From K23-9 sp964460665 (GTDB lineage Bacteria; Planctomycetota; Planctomycetia; Pirellulales; Pirellulaceae): DNA of 64,000 nucleotides. The stretch covers positions 1-64,000 of the forward strand of contig CAYWSL010000003.1 in the NCBI GenBank assembly GCA_964460665.1, given 5' to 3'. The translations under genes and the position numbers were made by a program. The notes under the pieces are model-generated. The model searched no databases. It worked only from the letters and a program-made list of their open reading frames with translations, and was not told where the DNA came from. Positions 9,273-17,398 of this stretch are shown here, in pieces. Each line of letters opens with the position of its first letter. The first letter of the stretch is position 1.

Positions 9273-10508
9273 TTATTGCTTTAGGTTTTTCACCAGTTCA
9301 TCAATACCGCCGGATTCGATAATGCGTTCTGCATCTGCCAAGCGGTAATCCATGATGATGTCGGCTCCGAACGCGAACGTTGTGCCTGACTGAAGGTCGA
9401 CATTCGTAGGATCGCTTAGCAAAATCGATTTGCCAGACTTGCCATCCCACGATTGCACTTCGACCCACACGACTTCTCTGACCACGGGGATTTGTACGGC
9501 CAAGGTTAAACGACGTCCGGCGGCCTGCCATTTCTTTTTGTCGTTCAACAGCTTGACGCTTTCGACGCGAACCTGTTCGATCGCAGATTGCAGTTCTTCG
9601 AACGAGACGTCTTCGGACACATTCCTCGAATAGCCGAACAGCGATTCCAGTAACTGTGCTTGTTCTTCCCATAGCTTTTCACCGGCGGGCGATGTGAAAG
9701 ACGGGCCCAATAGAGTTTTGGGGTCACCATCTTCTGATTCGATTTCAGCAATGGTTAACGTTGCTTTTCCTGATCCGCCATCAGCGACCAATTCGGCGAA
9801 CTGGTCGCTGGCGGTTGGATTGGTGATCTTGGTAACGTCCAGTTTCAGTTTGCCGGGGATGACCACTTTTTCGGATTCGATCACGTGTTGCATCGCCAGC
9901 GACATCAGCGAATCAATGCCGCCCATCAAATGCTCCGGAAAGGCCTCGACAGCAAGATTCGTTTGCCCAAATTTCTCCAGCCCCATCGTCACGCTGCGAA
10001 GCCCATCTTCCGTGCGATACGCTCGAACGCCGAATTGATTCGAACTCAGTTCGCCACGTTTGATCTCAGCGACTCGAATCTCGTCAAACGCTTCGCCTGT
10101 GAACGTTAGCGAATCGGCCCCATCGAAGATAAACGCATCCGTCTCGGCCGCCATTTTTCCTATGCAAACTGTCAGATCTTTCAGCAGTTGATGGTCAGGG
10201 TCAAACGGTCCGACACCAAGGATCGTGATTGCGGTTTTGCTTTTGGCTAGTTTGTCCGCTGCCTCCTGCGAAAAGCCGCGGCTGAAGTACGGTAAACCTT
10301 GCGGATCGGGCAGCGGACGTTCAGAAACAGGCTGGCACTTCAACATGATTCCCGGCGTCTCTAAGCCCTCTGAAACATCATCAAGCACCTTAAACTTGTT
10401 GCCCCCGCATTTCTCCAGCAATGCCTTTTCGTTAATGTCAGCGTTGGGAGCGAAGAGCACGTAGTAGATAAAAACAGCGGGCAATTTTGGGTTCATGATC
10501 GATGTCAT
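9273..10508 (-). CDS. Hypothetical protein with DUF2314-like C-terminal domain
   Basis: 411-residue protein without signal peptide or membrane segment. The C-terminal 70 residues (VVWVEVQSWDGKSGK, ILLSDPTNVDLQSG, then FGADIIMDYRL) resemble the DUF2314 family, whose members have a similar Trp-rich strand pair and a late I-x-D-Y/W. The N-terminal two thirds look like a DUF4261-type alpha/beta domain seen with DUF2314 in other bacteria, but this is a weaker call. No catalytic motif can be named. It starts 55 bp downstream of the large secreted protein at 10564-13737 on the same strand and may share its transcript. Function unknown. Confidence 0.7.
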   Translation of the reverse strand: MTSIMNPKLPAVFIYYVLFAPNADINEKALLEKCGGNKFKVLDDVSEGLETPGIMLKCQPVSERPLPDPQGLPYFSRGFSQEAADKLAKSKTAITILGVGPFDPDHQLLKDLTVCIGKMAAETDAFIFDGADSLTFTGEAFDEIRVAEIKRGELSSNQFGVRAYRTEDGLRSVTMGLEKFGQTNLAVEAFPEHLMGGIDSLMSLAMQHVIESEKVVIPGKLKLDVTKITNPTASDQFAELVADGGSGKATLTIAEIESEDGDPKTLLGPSFTSPAGEKLWEEQAQLLESLFGYSRNVSEDVSFEELQSAIEQVRVESVKLLNDKKKWQAAGRRLTLAVQIPVVREVVWVEVQSWDGKSGKSILLSDPTNVDLQSGTTFAFGADIIMDYRLADAERIIESGGIDELVKNLKQ

Positions 10509-10563
10509 CGCGCGAATTGAAGCAAAAGTCAGTAGGACTGGCCTGCGTTTTAACGCAGTGTGT

Positions 10564-13500
10564 CTACTTGCGAATCAGTAGCACCCAATCTTCTTTTTCG
10601 TCGGGGAGACTTAGCTCTTGCGTCGTGCCGCCCTGGACAGCTTGGCCTGGTTTTGATTCGCCCGTTCTTGGGTTGAAGACTGTCACGTTGTAGCTGTGCG
10701 ATGGTCCTGATAGATCCACCGATATCGTTTTGGACCCAGCGACGTAGACCACATATTCGTTGCCTGGATTGGCTAAGCAGTATGCGTCATTGTTGTGGCT
10801 AGGGTTTCCTACCAATTCGTCAGCTGGCTTCATTTCGGCGATTCCCACGTTGTTTTCGCGAAAGAAATTGATCGCGATGCGGCAGTAGTCCCAGCTTTGG
10901 TCGCGTGATCGCCAGTCTTCGCAAAGCAAATCGTTCTCGGCTAGCTGATATCCAAAGTAATATTCGACACCCGCGCCGCCGCCCATCAACGTTCCCCACA
11001 GAGTTTGTTTACGGACTTCGTTGGGTGTGTAAATCTTCTTGCCAGTGTTGTCTTTGCCGTTGAAACCCTGGTATCCGATGTCGGGGCATTGGCCGTGAGC
11101 GGCTGAGCCCGATTCGTCGAAGGCGACCACCCATGGACGCCCTGCCTTGGTCGATTCGTTGACCCATTTGACCGTCTGGTGATGGGTGTCTTTGATGCCA
11201 CTGTTCTGTAACGACAAGCCTGTCAGTTTGGACGCACTACCAAGTAGCGGCCGATAGACCTTGTCTTGCTGGTTGGGATACGTGTGGATCACGATGTTGT
11301 GACCGTACGCATCCAAGTCAGCGATGTAGTTGATCATGTCTTGCTGTTGATCATGCGTCTGAGTGTTTTCTTCGCCCAGGTTCCAGTTCAACCCAAGATT
11401 GTGCCCGAAACGTGCGATCAGTTCGCGGCAATACAACTTGCGCTGCGGACCAAGGTTCCCGCCGTCCAAACAGGTCGGCACGTTGCCATAGCCTTTCCCC
11501 TTCTTGTGGTCGTCGTTTTCGGTTTCTTGCATTTTGAAGTGCAAGTACATGCCTCGCTCTGTCCCGTGATCGAACACCGTTGACCATTGGTCCAATTTGC
11601 TGCAGTCGTAGTGCATTTTGTCGTCGCGGTGGATGAACGGCCACACATTGTCTCCGTCGCCGCCGGCGTTGTATGTCAAGAACGAAAACGCGTTGCAGCC
11701 TTTACCAGATAAGTAATTGATCGCGCCGATCAGGCCTTTGCCCTTGCCGTTTTTCCAAGTCGGATCGCCTTCGCGCCAGTCTTTCACGTGCGGGGTCCAC
11801 TTCTTCAGTGGCACCTTTGCTTTTCCAGCGATGGTGTTGTCAAAGTCTGCGTAGCCAAGCAGTGTTTCGGGCGCATCGGCACCGGCTTTCAGGAAATACT
11901 GTTTGCTGCCAGCGTGCTGTAAATAGCGTTTGCCAACGTACTGTAGTCGGCCGACGCTGCGAAAATCACGACCGGTTTTGTCGGTCGCTGTTACTTTCAA
12001 GACGCCAGAGACGCCATTGAACGGTGCGACGACTTTCGATTCAGCCTTGGCATCCAATGCGGCGTGTTTGCCACTGCGGAAGTTGACTTGGTAGTTCCAA
12101 ATGCCAACGCGATCGGGCGCAAAATGGGCTCGCCATTTGTTCCCCGATTCGGCCGAACTATCGCCAGCGTTGCCGTCTGCCGCGAAATATCCGGGCACGG
12201 TGTAAACCGTGCCATCGGTGTGCTTGAACTGCACGCTCATCGCATGATCCGTAAACGGGTTCGGCGTGTTGTCTTGTTCGTGCGCGAATGGGCCGTCCAA
12301 AGTCAGTGTGACTTTGTGCCAGGTTTTCAGTTCGCCACTGACCGCGACGCTACCGGTGCCATCGGCACCGCGCGGCTGAATCAAAGGCTTCGTGCTGACG
12401 GGAGTCGTTGGGCTGTCACGCGGAACGTCCTTTTCAGGAGCATCAGTGATAGCAATTTTTTGAGTTAAGAACGACGCAGCGGCCTTGCGTGTTTTGTCGT
12501 CTGCAGGCGTGAAAGCAACAGCTGCCCAGCGAGCACGACTGTACTCGGCGCCGTCGTTGGAACCGATCTTGGCGGTGACCACCATTTCGGTGCCTTCTGT
12601 GATTGCGACATTCGACCAAGTCTTGTGGTACTTCTTACCTTCTTCGAATCGTTCGGCACTTAGCGGGCACGTGAAGTCGCCGACACTACTGTCGTCCATA
12701 TGAATTTGGTAAGTCGATCTTCCATCGTTTTCGCCTACCGCTTCCAGCGTGATGTTGTAATTGCCGGTAGGCAGTGGAAGCGTTTTAGCAACTTTCCCCT
12801 GCTTGTTTTGGTCAGGGTTTACCGCAGCCCATTTGCCTTTGTCTAAGTAGAAGCCGGTGTCGTTCAGAGTGAACGATTTTGCTGGCAGACGGTAAGACTG
12901 ATTGTTCTGCTTGGCTGCCTGAGCGTTGTGGCTGGGCTTCTTTTGCGTTGTGTTAGCTGGCTTGGGCATTGCTTTGACGAACGCAAACGCGGTGGGGGCG
13001 GTGCCGCTATGAACAACCGAAGCAGGCCCGGCGTCTTCGGGGCGTTTGAAGTCGCGATCGTTTGTCATCAACCACTTGTCGAACTCGAAGCCGTCTTCGC
13101 GCATCGAGAAGCTGATGGTGTGAGGTCCTTCGTCGATGTCGATAAAGATCTTATGAGCTTCACCACAGTGCTGCTTGTCGGTGCGCTGTTTGCTCTCCCA
13201 TCGCCAGCTTTGTTTGCCTTGGCACCACTGCAGTCGCTGTCCCGAATCGGGCCACTGTCCGTCGATGCCAACGTGCAGGCCGTTGTCTTCGCTGCCGGTC
13301 GAAAAGGCGCGAACCCAAAAGTAATACCGACCAGCGTTCTTGATGTTGATCTTGTAGCTCAGCACGGCCATCTTGCCCGCTTCGGGGGCAAAGTTTGTGC
13401 CACGGATCAGTTCGTCGTCATGCGTGCGTCGCGTGTCGGGCAGGATCTCCAAGTAGCTTCCGCCGCTGGCGCCCCCTACGTGTGATGGGTCGCCATCGGG

Positions 13501-13737
13501 CTGAATATTTGGTGAGTTTGCAGCCGTGACGTGGTAGAACGCTCGCTTGTCTGATTGGGTTTGCTGAAAGAAGTGCTCCGCTTCGACAGCAAGCAGTCCA
13601 TCTTTTTCGCCAAATACAACGCTTGTGCTGGCCGTCGGTTGAGAGGACGCAGTTTCTTGGGCCGCAATTCTTTCGGTGGCTAGAGTGGAACCCAGCAGGC
13701 AAGCGGCGATAAGAAGCAGGGACAAGGGGTATTTCAT
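10564..13737 (-). CDS. Secreted DUF5060 / glycoside-hydrolase-like protein
   Basis: Large exported protein (1057 residues) with a signal peptide (MKYPLSLLLIAACLLGSTLA). An N-terminal beta-sandwich (about 40-240, GGSYLEILPDTRRTHDD, then YYFWVRAFSTGSEDNGLHVG) resembles carbohydrate-binding modules. A second ligand-binding-like segment follows (about 280-420). Next is a DUF5060 domain (about 470-580, WHKVTLTLDGPF and APDRVGIWNYQVNF). The C-terminal half is a TIM-barrel-like region (NWNLGEENTQTHDQQQDM, VVAFDESGSAAHG) ending in a small domain like the putative collagen-binding domain of collagenases (EYVVYVAGSKTISVDL). The DUF5060-plus-barrel order is typical of planctomycete and Bacteroidetes glycan-degrading proteins. 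Glu residues in GEENTQ and DESG are candidate catalytic acids. The true substrate is unknown. Confidence 0.8.
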   Translation of the reverse strand: MKYPLSLLLIAACLLGSTLATERIAAQETASSQPTASTSVVFGEKDGLLAVEAEHFFQQTQSDKRAFYHVTAANSPNIQPDGDPSHVGGASGGSYLEILPDTRRTHDDELIRGTNFAPEAGKMAVLSYKINIKNAGRYYFWVRAFSTGSEDNGLHVGIDGQWPDSGQRLQWCQGKQSWRWESKQRTDKQHCGEAHKIFIDIDEGPHTISFSMREDGFEFDKWLMTNDRDFKRPEDAGPASVVHSGTAPTAFAFVKAMPKPANTTQKKPSHNAQAAKQNNQSYRLPAKSFTLNDTGFYLDKGKWAAVNPDQNKQGKVAKTLPLPTGNYNITLEAVGENDGRSTYQIHMDDSSVGDFTCPLSAERFEEGKKYHKTWSNVAITEGTEMVVTAKIGSNDGAEYSRARWAAVAFTPADDKTRKAAASFLTQKIAITDAPEKDVPRDSPTTPVSTKPLIQPRGADGTGSVAVSGELKTWHKVTLTLDGPFAHEQDNTPNPFTDHAMSVQFKHTDGTVYTVPGYFAADGNAGDSSAESGNKWRAHFAPDRVGIWNYQVNFRSGKHAALDAKAESKVVAPFNGVSGVLKVTATDKTGRDFRSVGRLQYVGKRYLQHAGSKQYFLKAGADAPETLLGYADFDNTIAGKAKVPLKKWTPHVKDWREGDPTWKNGKGKGLIGAINYLSGKGCNAFSFLTYNAGGDGDNVWPFIHRDDKMHYDCSKLDQWSTVFDHGTERGMYLHFKMQETENDDHKKGKGYGNVPTCLDGGNLGPQRKLYCRELIARFGHNLGLNWNLGEENTQTHDQQQDMINYIADLDAYGHNIVIHTYPNQQDKVYRPLLGSASKLTGLSLQNSGIKDTHHQTVKWVNESTKAGRPWVVAFDESGSAAHGQCPDIGYQGFNGKDNTGKKIYTPNEVRKQTLWGTLMGGGAGVEYYFGYQLAENDLLCEDWRSRDQSWDYCRIAINFFRENNVGIAEMKPADELVGNPSHNNDAYCLANPGNEYVVYVAGSKTISVDLSGPSHSYNVTVFNPRTGESKPGQAVQGGTTQELSLPDEKEDWVLLIRK

Positions 13738-13883
13738 GGTTGTTAAGTGCCCTGGAGGTGGGTGGAAATTGGCAAACTTGTAGCAGGAGATACCTTAGCC
13801 TAGCCGAAGTCGCACTGGGCTATTTAGAGTGGCATCGTCTCCGCAGAGAAAGAGAAGAGGAATTCGCAGTCGTAGCTACGCTC

Positions 13884-13948
13884 GCCAGCGCATGGGTTGC
13901 CAGCGCACGGGTTGCCAGCGCACGGGGTTCCATCTTCTGGCGCAGCTA
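13884..13948. repeat. Short tandem repeat, unit GCCAGCGCACGGGTT
   Basis: Units at 13884-13898 (with CATGGGTT), 13899-13913 and 13914-13929 (one extra G). The last unit and its 3' flank, 13914-13948, is repeated exactly at 14049-14083 across the N run. Confidence 0.85.
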
Positions 13949-14048
13949 NNNNNNNNNNNNNNNNNNNNNNNNNNNNNNNNNNNNNNNNNNNNNNNNNNNN
14001 NNNNNNNNNNNNNNNNNNNNNNNNNNNNNNNNNNNNNNNNNNNNNNNN
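13949..14048. other. Assembly gap of 100 N
   Basis: Exactly 100 N, a placeholder length. The 35 bases before it (13914-13948) are identical to the 35 bases after it (14049-14083). Confidence 0.98.
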
Positions 14049-14110
14049 GCCAGCGCACGGGGTTCCATCTTCTGGCGCAGCTACATTGAAACGGCAAATC
14101 CGATATTTCG

Positions 14111-15184
14111 CTACAGTTGGCCGCCTTCGTGGGCCGTGAATTCTGCGAACACGGGTAGGTGGCTGGTCAGCGTTTCCGCTTCGGGTGCGTTCAGGTTGTA
14201 GACTCTCATCCAGTTGAACGCTCCGCCGCGACCGATGTATTCGCTGGTCATTTTCGTATCCATCAGTACGTTGCTGGTTTGGTGCCTGCCGAAGATATCG
14301 GTGGGCACACTGCGAACGGCCGCACGTACTTGATCGCCCGCAATCGTTGGCAACAGGTAGTCGTCGTCGGCTTGGAATAAACCAGCCATCACAACATCGT
14401 CTTCGCCACGTCCGTCCATTCGCACGGCCGACATGATGTTCGGCAACAACGCGACTTCTTGTGGTGCACGGCTAAGATCCACGCGAACATTGACCAGAGA
14501 GAACGTCCACGCCTCGGCGGCGGGCAACTGGGTCGTTTGGAACCAGGCCACCAACGGATCGTACAGCATTTGATCTGACGGGTCGTCGACCGAGTACGTT
14601 TCGCTTCGGTCGATCTTGATGCGTCCGACGTCAAAAATGAACGCTAGCTGCTCGCGCCGATCGGTCGGCCCAGTCATGTCGCTCATCACATAGTCGTATT
14701 GCCGGCCCGCTTCGTTGGCTTCATCGGCCAGTCGCGGAATCAAGTCGCGTTCTTCTGACGAAATCTGTTGCAACGCGATCACATCGAATTGACGAATCAC
14801 TCGCACCAAATTGCGGCGTGCGATCGAGTTGCCCAGCTTGGTCGCGTTGAATCCATCCAGAGCCCAAGATGCAATCCGAATGTTGCGAACGCGTCGACGC
14901 CGCTGCACAGACTCAGCGACTTCACGAGCCGCTGTGAACGTATCGACCGGTTCCGGACTAGCGAACGTCTTGGTGATGAAAGACGTGTCCGTGAAGCCAG
15001 ATTGGTTGTACGCGTCGAACGTTTCCTGCACCCGAGCACGTGGCTTGGGGTGAATCGAAACCTTGTCCAAACCCGCGACGCGAAAATGGCGAAAGAACAT
15101 GAAGCCTCCGCCAACCAAGCAGAGAACGAAAAACCACGCCGGAATGCGGCGATGGCGAGGATGATCTTCGTGATACGCGGCCAT
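14111..15184 (-). CDS. Membrane-anchored endonuclease/exonuclease/phosphatase-fold protein, probably catalytically degenerate
   Basis: 357 residues with one N-terminal membrane segment (PAWFFVLCLVGGGFMFF) and then a DNase I-like EEP fold (about 95-355). The frame of the fold is recognisable: RIASWALDGF, FDVIALQQISSEE, REQLAFIFDVGR, VVMAGLFQADDDY and LTSHLPVFAEF. In active family members the matching places read N in the first motif, ALQE, a His in the central strand, GDFNAD and SDHLPV. Here they read A, ALQQ, Arg in FSLVNVRV, GLFQAD and TSHLPV, so nearly all metal and catalytic positions differ except the last His. I therefore expect a binding or structural role, not nuclease activity. It starts about 180 bp downstream of the sulfatase at 15366-16841, same strand. 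Confidence 0.75.
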   Translation of the reverse strand: MAAYHEDHPRHRRIPAWFFVLCLVGGGFMFFRHFRVAGLDKVSIHPKPRARVQETFDAYNQSGFTDTSFITKTFASPEPVDTFTAAREVAESVQRRRRVRNIRIASWALDGFNATKLGNSIARRNLVRVIRQFDVIALQQISSEERDLIPRLADEANEAGRQYDYVMSDMTGPTDRREQLAFIFDVGRIKIDRSETYSVDDPSDQMLYDPLVAWFQTTQLPAAEAWTFSLVNVRVDLSRAPQEVALLPNIMSAVRMDGRGEDDVVMAGLFQADDDYLLPTIAGDQVRAAVRSVPTDIFGRHQTSNVLMDTKMTSEYIGRGGAFNWMRVYNLNAPEAETLTSHLPVFAEFTAHEGGQL

Positions 15185-15365
15185 AGGAAGGGTTGCGCCG
15201 ATTGTTGGGAGGAAACAACGACTCGGACTGACTCAAAAAGAACCAATCTTCTCGATCATCGAACGCTGGCGATCGGTTTCTTCATCGCAAACGCGCAGCA
15301 AGACGCAGCATTTCGGCGGCCGGGTGACAGAATCCGCGTGAAGGTTACGATCGGTAGATACGTCT

Positions 15366-16841
15366 TTAAGATTCCTGGCCTATTGCCAACAGTCGCTTCA
15401 CCACATCGGCGTGTTCTTTCGCGACGTTTCGTTTTTCATTGGGATCATTCTTCAAGTTGAACAGCATCGGCGTGTTGTCAGCTTGCTTGTTCGCCGATCC
15501 GCCGCCGGGTGGTTGGACTAATTTCCAATCGCCCGAGCGAACTGCCAGCCATGACTTGCGGGCCAGTGATCGATGAGCACCGGTCTTCCAGACAAGCGTG
15601 CGGCTCTGCGTCTGCTTAGTCGCTTCGCCCCGTAAGATCGGCAGCATCGATTGACCATCAGTCTTGGGAGCGTCAAATCCAACTATTTCTCCCAACGTGG
15701 CGAACCAGTCGATGGCACACGTGACCGCATCGGTTTGTGTCCCCGCGGCGACTACGCCGGGCCAGCGAACCAGGCACGGGACGCGGATACCGCCTTCGAA
15801 CAACGTGGCTTTGTCGCCACGTAGCGGTTGGTTGGATCCGCCGTAACGCGGGTCGCCACCGTGGTCTGTCATGAAAATCACAAGCGTGTTGTCGCGCAGT
15901 TTGGAGTCTTTCAAGGTTTGCATCAGACGACCGATGCTCTGGTCCATGCCGACGACTTTGGCTGCGAACGCACGCCGCAGCGGATCCGCAATGTGCTGGA
16001 CCTTCTGCAAGTCCGCTGGCTTGGGTTGCATGATGTTTTGAGGCTTTTCCTTTTCAGCATTCCAGCCTTTGCCGAAGTGCGGCGCGTTGTATGAAATCTG
16101 CAAGAACAATGGTGGCGCGTCCTGTCCTTGGTTTTGCAAAACACGTATCGCTTCGTCGGTGATCACATCGGTCGCATAAGCGTCTGTTTCAACAAGTTGG
16201 CGGCCGCGGTACCAATCTGGGCGATTGGCGTAATTCAATGTGAAGAAGTCGACGCATCCGCCTGTGTGACCAAAAAACGTGTCGAATCCATGTTCGGTTG
16301 GCCAGAATGTTTCTTCGCCGTGACCGAGATGCCATTTGCCAATCAAGGCGGTCTGGTAACCGGACGATTTCAATTGCGTGGCGAAGGTGTTCTCGTGGGC
16401 GCGGATACCGCGGTGCGCATCGACTTCTTCCAGAAACATCAACGCACTGGTCAGTGAGTCCTGCGAGCGATGTGCGTAGCGGCCGGTCAGTAAACCAAAG
16501 CGCGACGGCGTGCAGATGCTACTGGCAGCATAGAACTGGTTGAACTTCAGACCCTCGGTCGCCAGAGCATCGATGTGAGGCGTGGCGATTTCGCTTCCGT
16601 AGCAGCCGACGTCGTTGACGCCCTGATCGTCGGTAAAGATCAAAACGATGTTGGGACGATCGCTTGACTTGGCTTTAAGTGAAGTTGAATAAAGGGTTTG
16701 TGAAATAAGTACTGCGAACGTCGGAACGACGAATGTAGTTATTCTGTGTAGCAAATGACGTGGGAATACTCGGCGGCAACTGAGTGTTCCTTGACCTTCG
16801 GTCGGCGTCTTGGCAAGGAACTTGAACATGTTGAATCCCAT
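15366..16841 (-). CDS. Secreted sulfatase (alkaline-phosphatase fold)
   Basis: Sulfate ester hydrolase with the formylglycine motif ICTPSRFGLLTGRYAHR (C-T-P-S-R), metal-binding start RPNIVLIFTDDQG, GKWHLGHGEETFWP and the late MTDHGGD and EGGIRVPCLVRWPG motifs. From the ATG at 16841 the product is 491 residues with a hydrophobic export segment (TTFVVPTFAVLISQTL). An in-frame TTG at 16985 would add 48 residues, but that stretch spans a strong terminator hairpin, so I reject it; an ATG at 16829 is another option. Substrate is likely a sulfated polysaccharide, as for the many planctomycete sulfatases; the exact linkage is unknown. An activating formylglycine enzyme is needed; the FGE-like domain at 60429-61300 belongs to a regulatory-type protein and is probably not it. 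Confidence 0.93.
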   Translation of the reverse strand: MGFNMFKFLAKTPTEGQGTLSCRRVFPRHLLHRITTFVVPTFAVLISQTLYSTSLKAKSSDRPNIVLIFTDDQGVNDVGCYGSEIATPHIDALATEGLKFNQFYAASSICTPSRFGLLTGRYAHRSQDSLTSALMFLEEVDAHRGIRAHENTFATQLKSSGYQTALIGKWHLGHGEETFWPTEHGFDTFFGHTGGCVDFFTLNYANRPDWYRGRQLVETDAYATDVITDEAIRVLQNQGQDAPPLFLQISYNAPHFGKGWNAEKEKPQNIMQPKPADLQKVQHIADPLRRAFAAKVVGMDQSIGRLMQTLKDSKLRDNTLVIFMTDHGGDPRYGGSNQPLRGDKATLFEGGIRVPCLVRWPGVVAAGTQTDAVTCAIDWFATLGEIVGFDAPKTDGQSMLPILRGEATKQTQSRTLVWKTGAHRSLARKSWLAVRSGDWKLVQPPGGGSANKQADNTPMLFNLKNDPNEKRNVAKEHADVVKRLLAIGQES

Positions 16842-16909
16842 TCTTTGGATGGCGGGTGCTGTGCGCTCGTGTCGAAATCGCGGTCCACCCCTGTGGATGT
16901 TTCGCGCAC

Positions 16910-16957
<48 letters not shown>

Positions 16958-16963
16958 TGGCAA

Positions 16964-16982
16964 GGAACCGAATGACGGTTCC
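16964..16982 (-). other. Hairpin just upstream of the terminator
   Basis: GGAACCG pairs with CGGTTCC around a five-base loop. Together with 16910-16957 and a smaller TCCAC/GTGGA hairpin at 16883-16897 it makes a structured minus-strand leader. Confidence 0.6.
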
Positions 16983-17059
16983 CAAACACAGTGTCTTCTC
17001 CTACTCCACACAAGTCAATTCCTGGCGGCAACCAGGGCAACTCAAGAGGTCTATTTCAA

Positions 17060-17245
17060 ATGGCAAGGAATCGAAAAAAGCGTCGCCAGCAGCATGGTTC
17101 TGCATGGCAGTGGAAGCAAACAGATTGTTGGTACTACACTCCCTCTGGAACTAAGAAACGCTAGGCTCTCTATGATGAGAATGGCGAGCGGATACGCGGC
17201 AAAGACAACAGCCATGTTGTAAGGCTTGTTAAAATCTCCACATGA
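17060..17245 (+). pseudogene. N-terminal remnant of a phage-type (tyrosine) integrase
   Basis: From the ATG at 17060 the frame reads MARNRKKRRQQ, then HGSAWQWKQTDCWYYTPSGT and KKR, a stop TAG at 17162, and in the same frame ALYDENGERIRGKDN followed by a TGA at 17243. From memory this resembles the N-terminal arm of planctomycete integrase-family proteins (pattern W-x-W-K-Q-T-D-C-W-Y-Y, then P-L-F-D-E-N-G-x-R-I-R-G-K-D-N). Only about 60 codons survive; the core-binding and catalytic domains are missing. It is therefore a decayed relic of a mobile or integrated element. A hairpin with a CGGCAA loop lies just upstream (17022-17038). Family assignment is from memory and moderately sure. Confidence 0.65.
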
Positions 17246-17398
17246 GTTGGAGGCTTTTCTAGAATATGCTCCAATGCAACAGACGAAGTTTGTCGGGCGT
17301 GCTCTGAGAGCTCGCAACGCAGTTTCGTTGTGTGCGGTTGATCCAGCAGGGATCACAGAATCAAAGACACGCGTATCCGAGTGGGTTACGATACACCA

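Larger units (their letters stand above)
13738..14110. other. Intergenic region with 15-bp tandem repeat and assembly gap
   Basis: Upstream of the large secreted protein. It contains three tandem 15-16 bp units starting GCCAGCGCA (13884, 13899 and 13914) and then a 100-base run of N. No gene is visible; apparent open frames cross the N run and are meaningless. Confidence 0.7.

Noticed and set aside
10543..10558. Palindrome CTGCGTTTTAACGCAG as terminator of the secreted protein
   Set aside because: It lies upstream within the end of the coding context with no T-run on the minus strand; too short to support.
13740..14201. Open frames crossing the N run
   Set aside because: They depend on translating N as X; the sequence is repeat and gap.
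17051..17356. Minus-strand gene ending at the terminator 16910-16957
   Set aside because: The frame is antisense to the recognisable integrase remnant and lacks protein features of its own.
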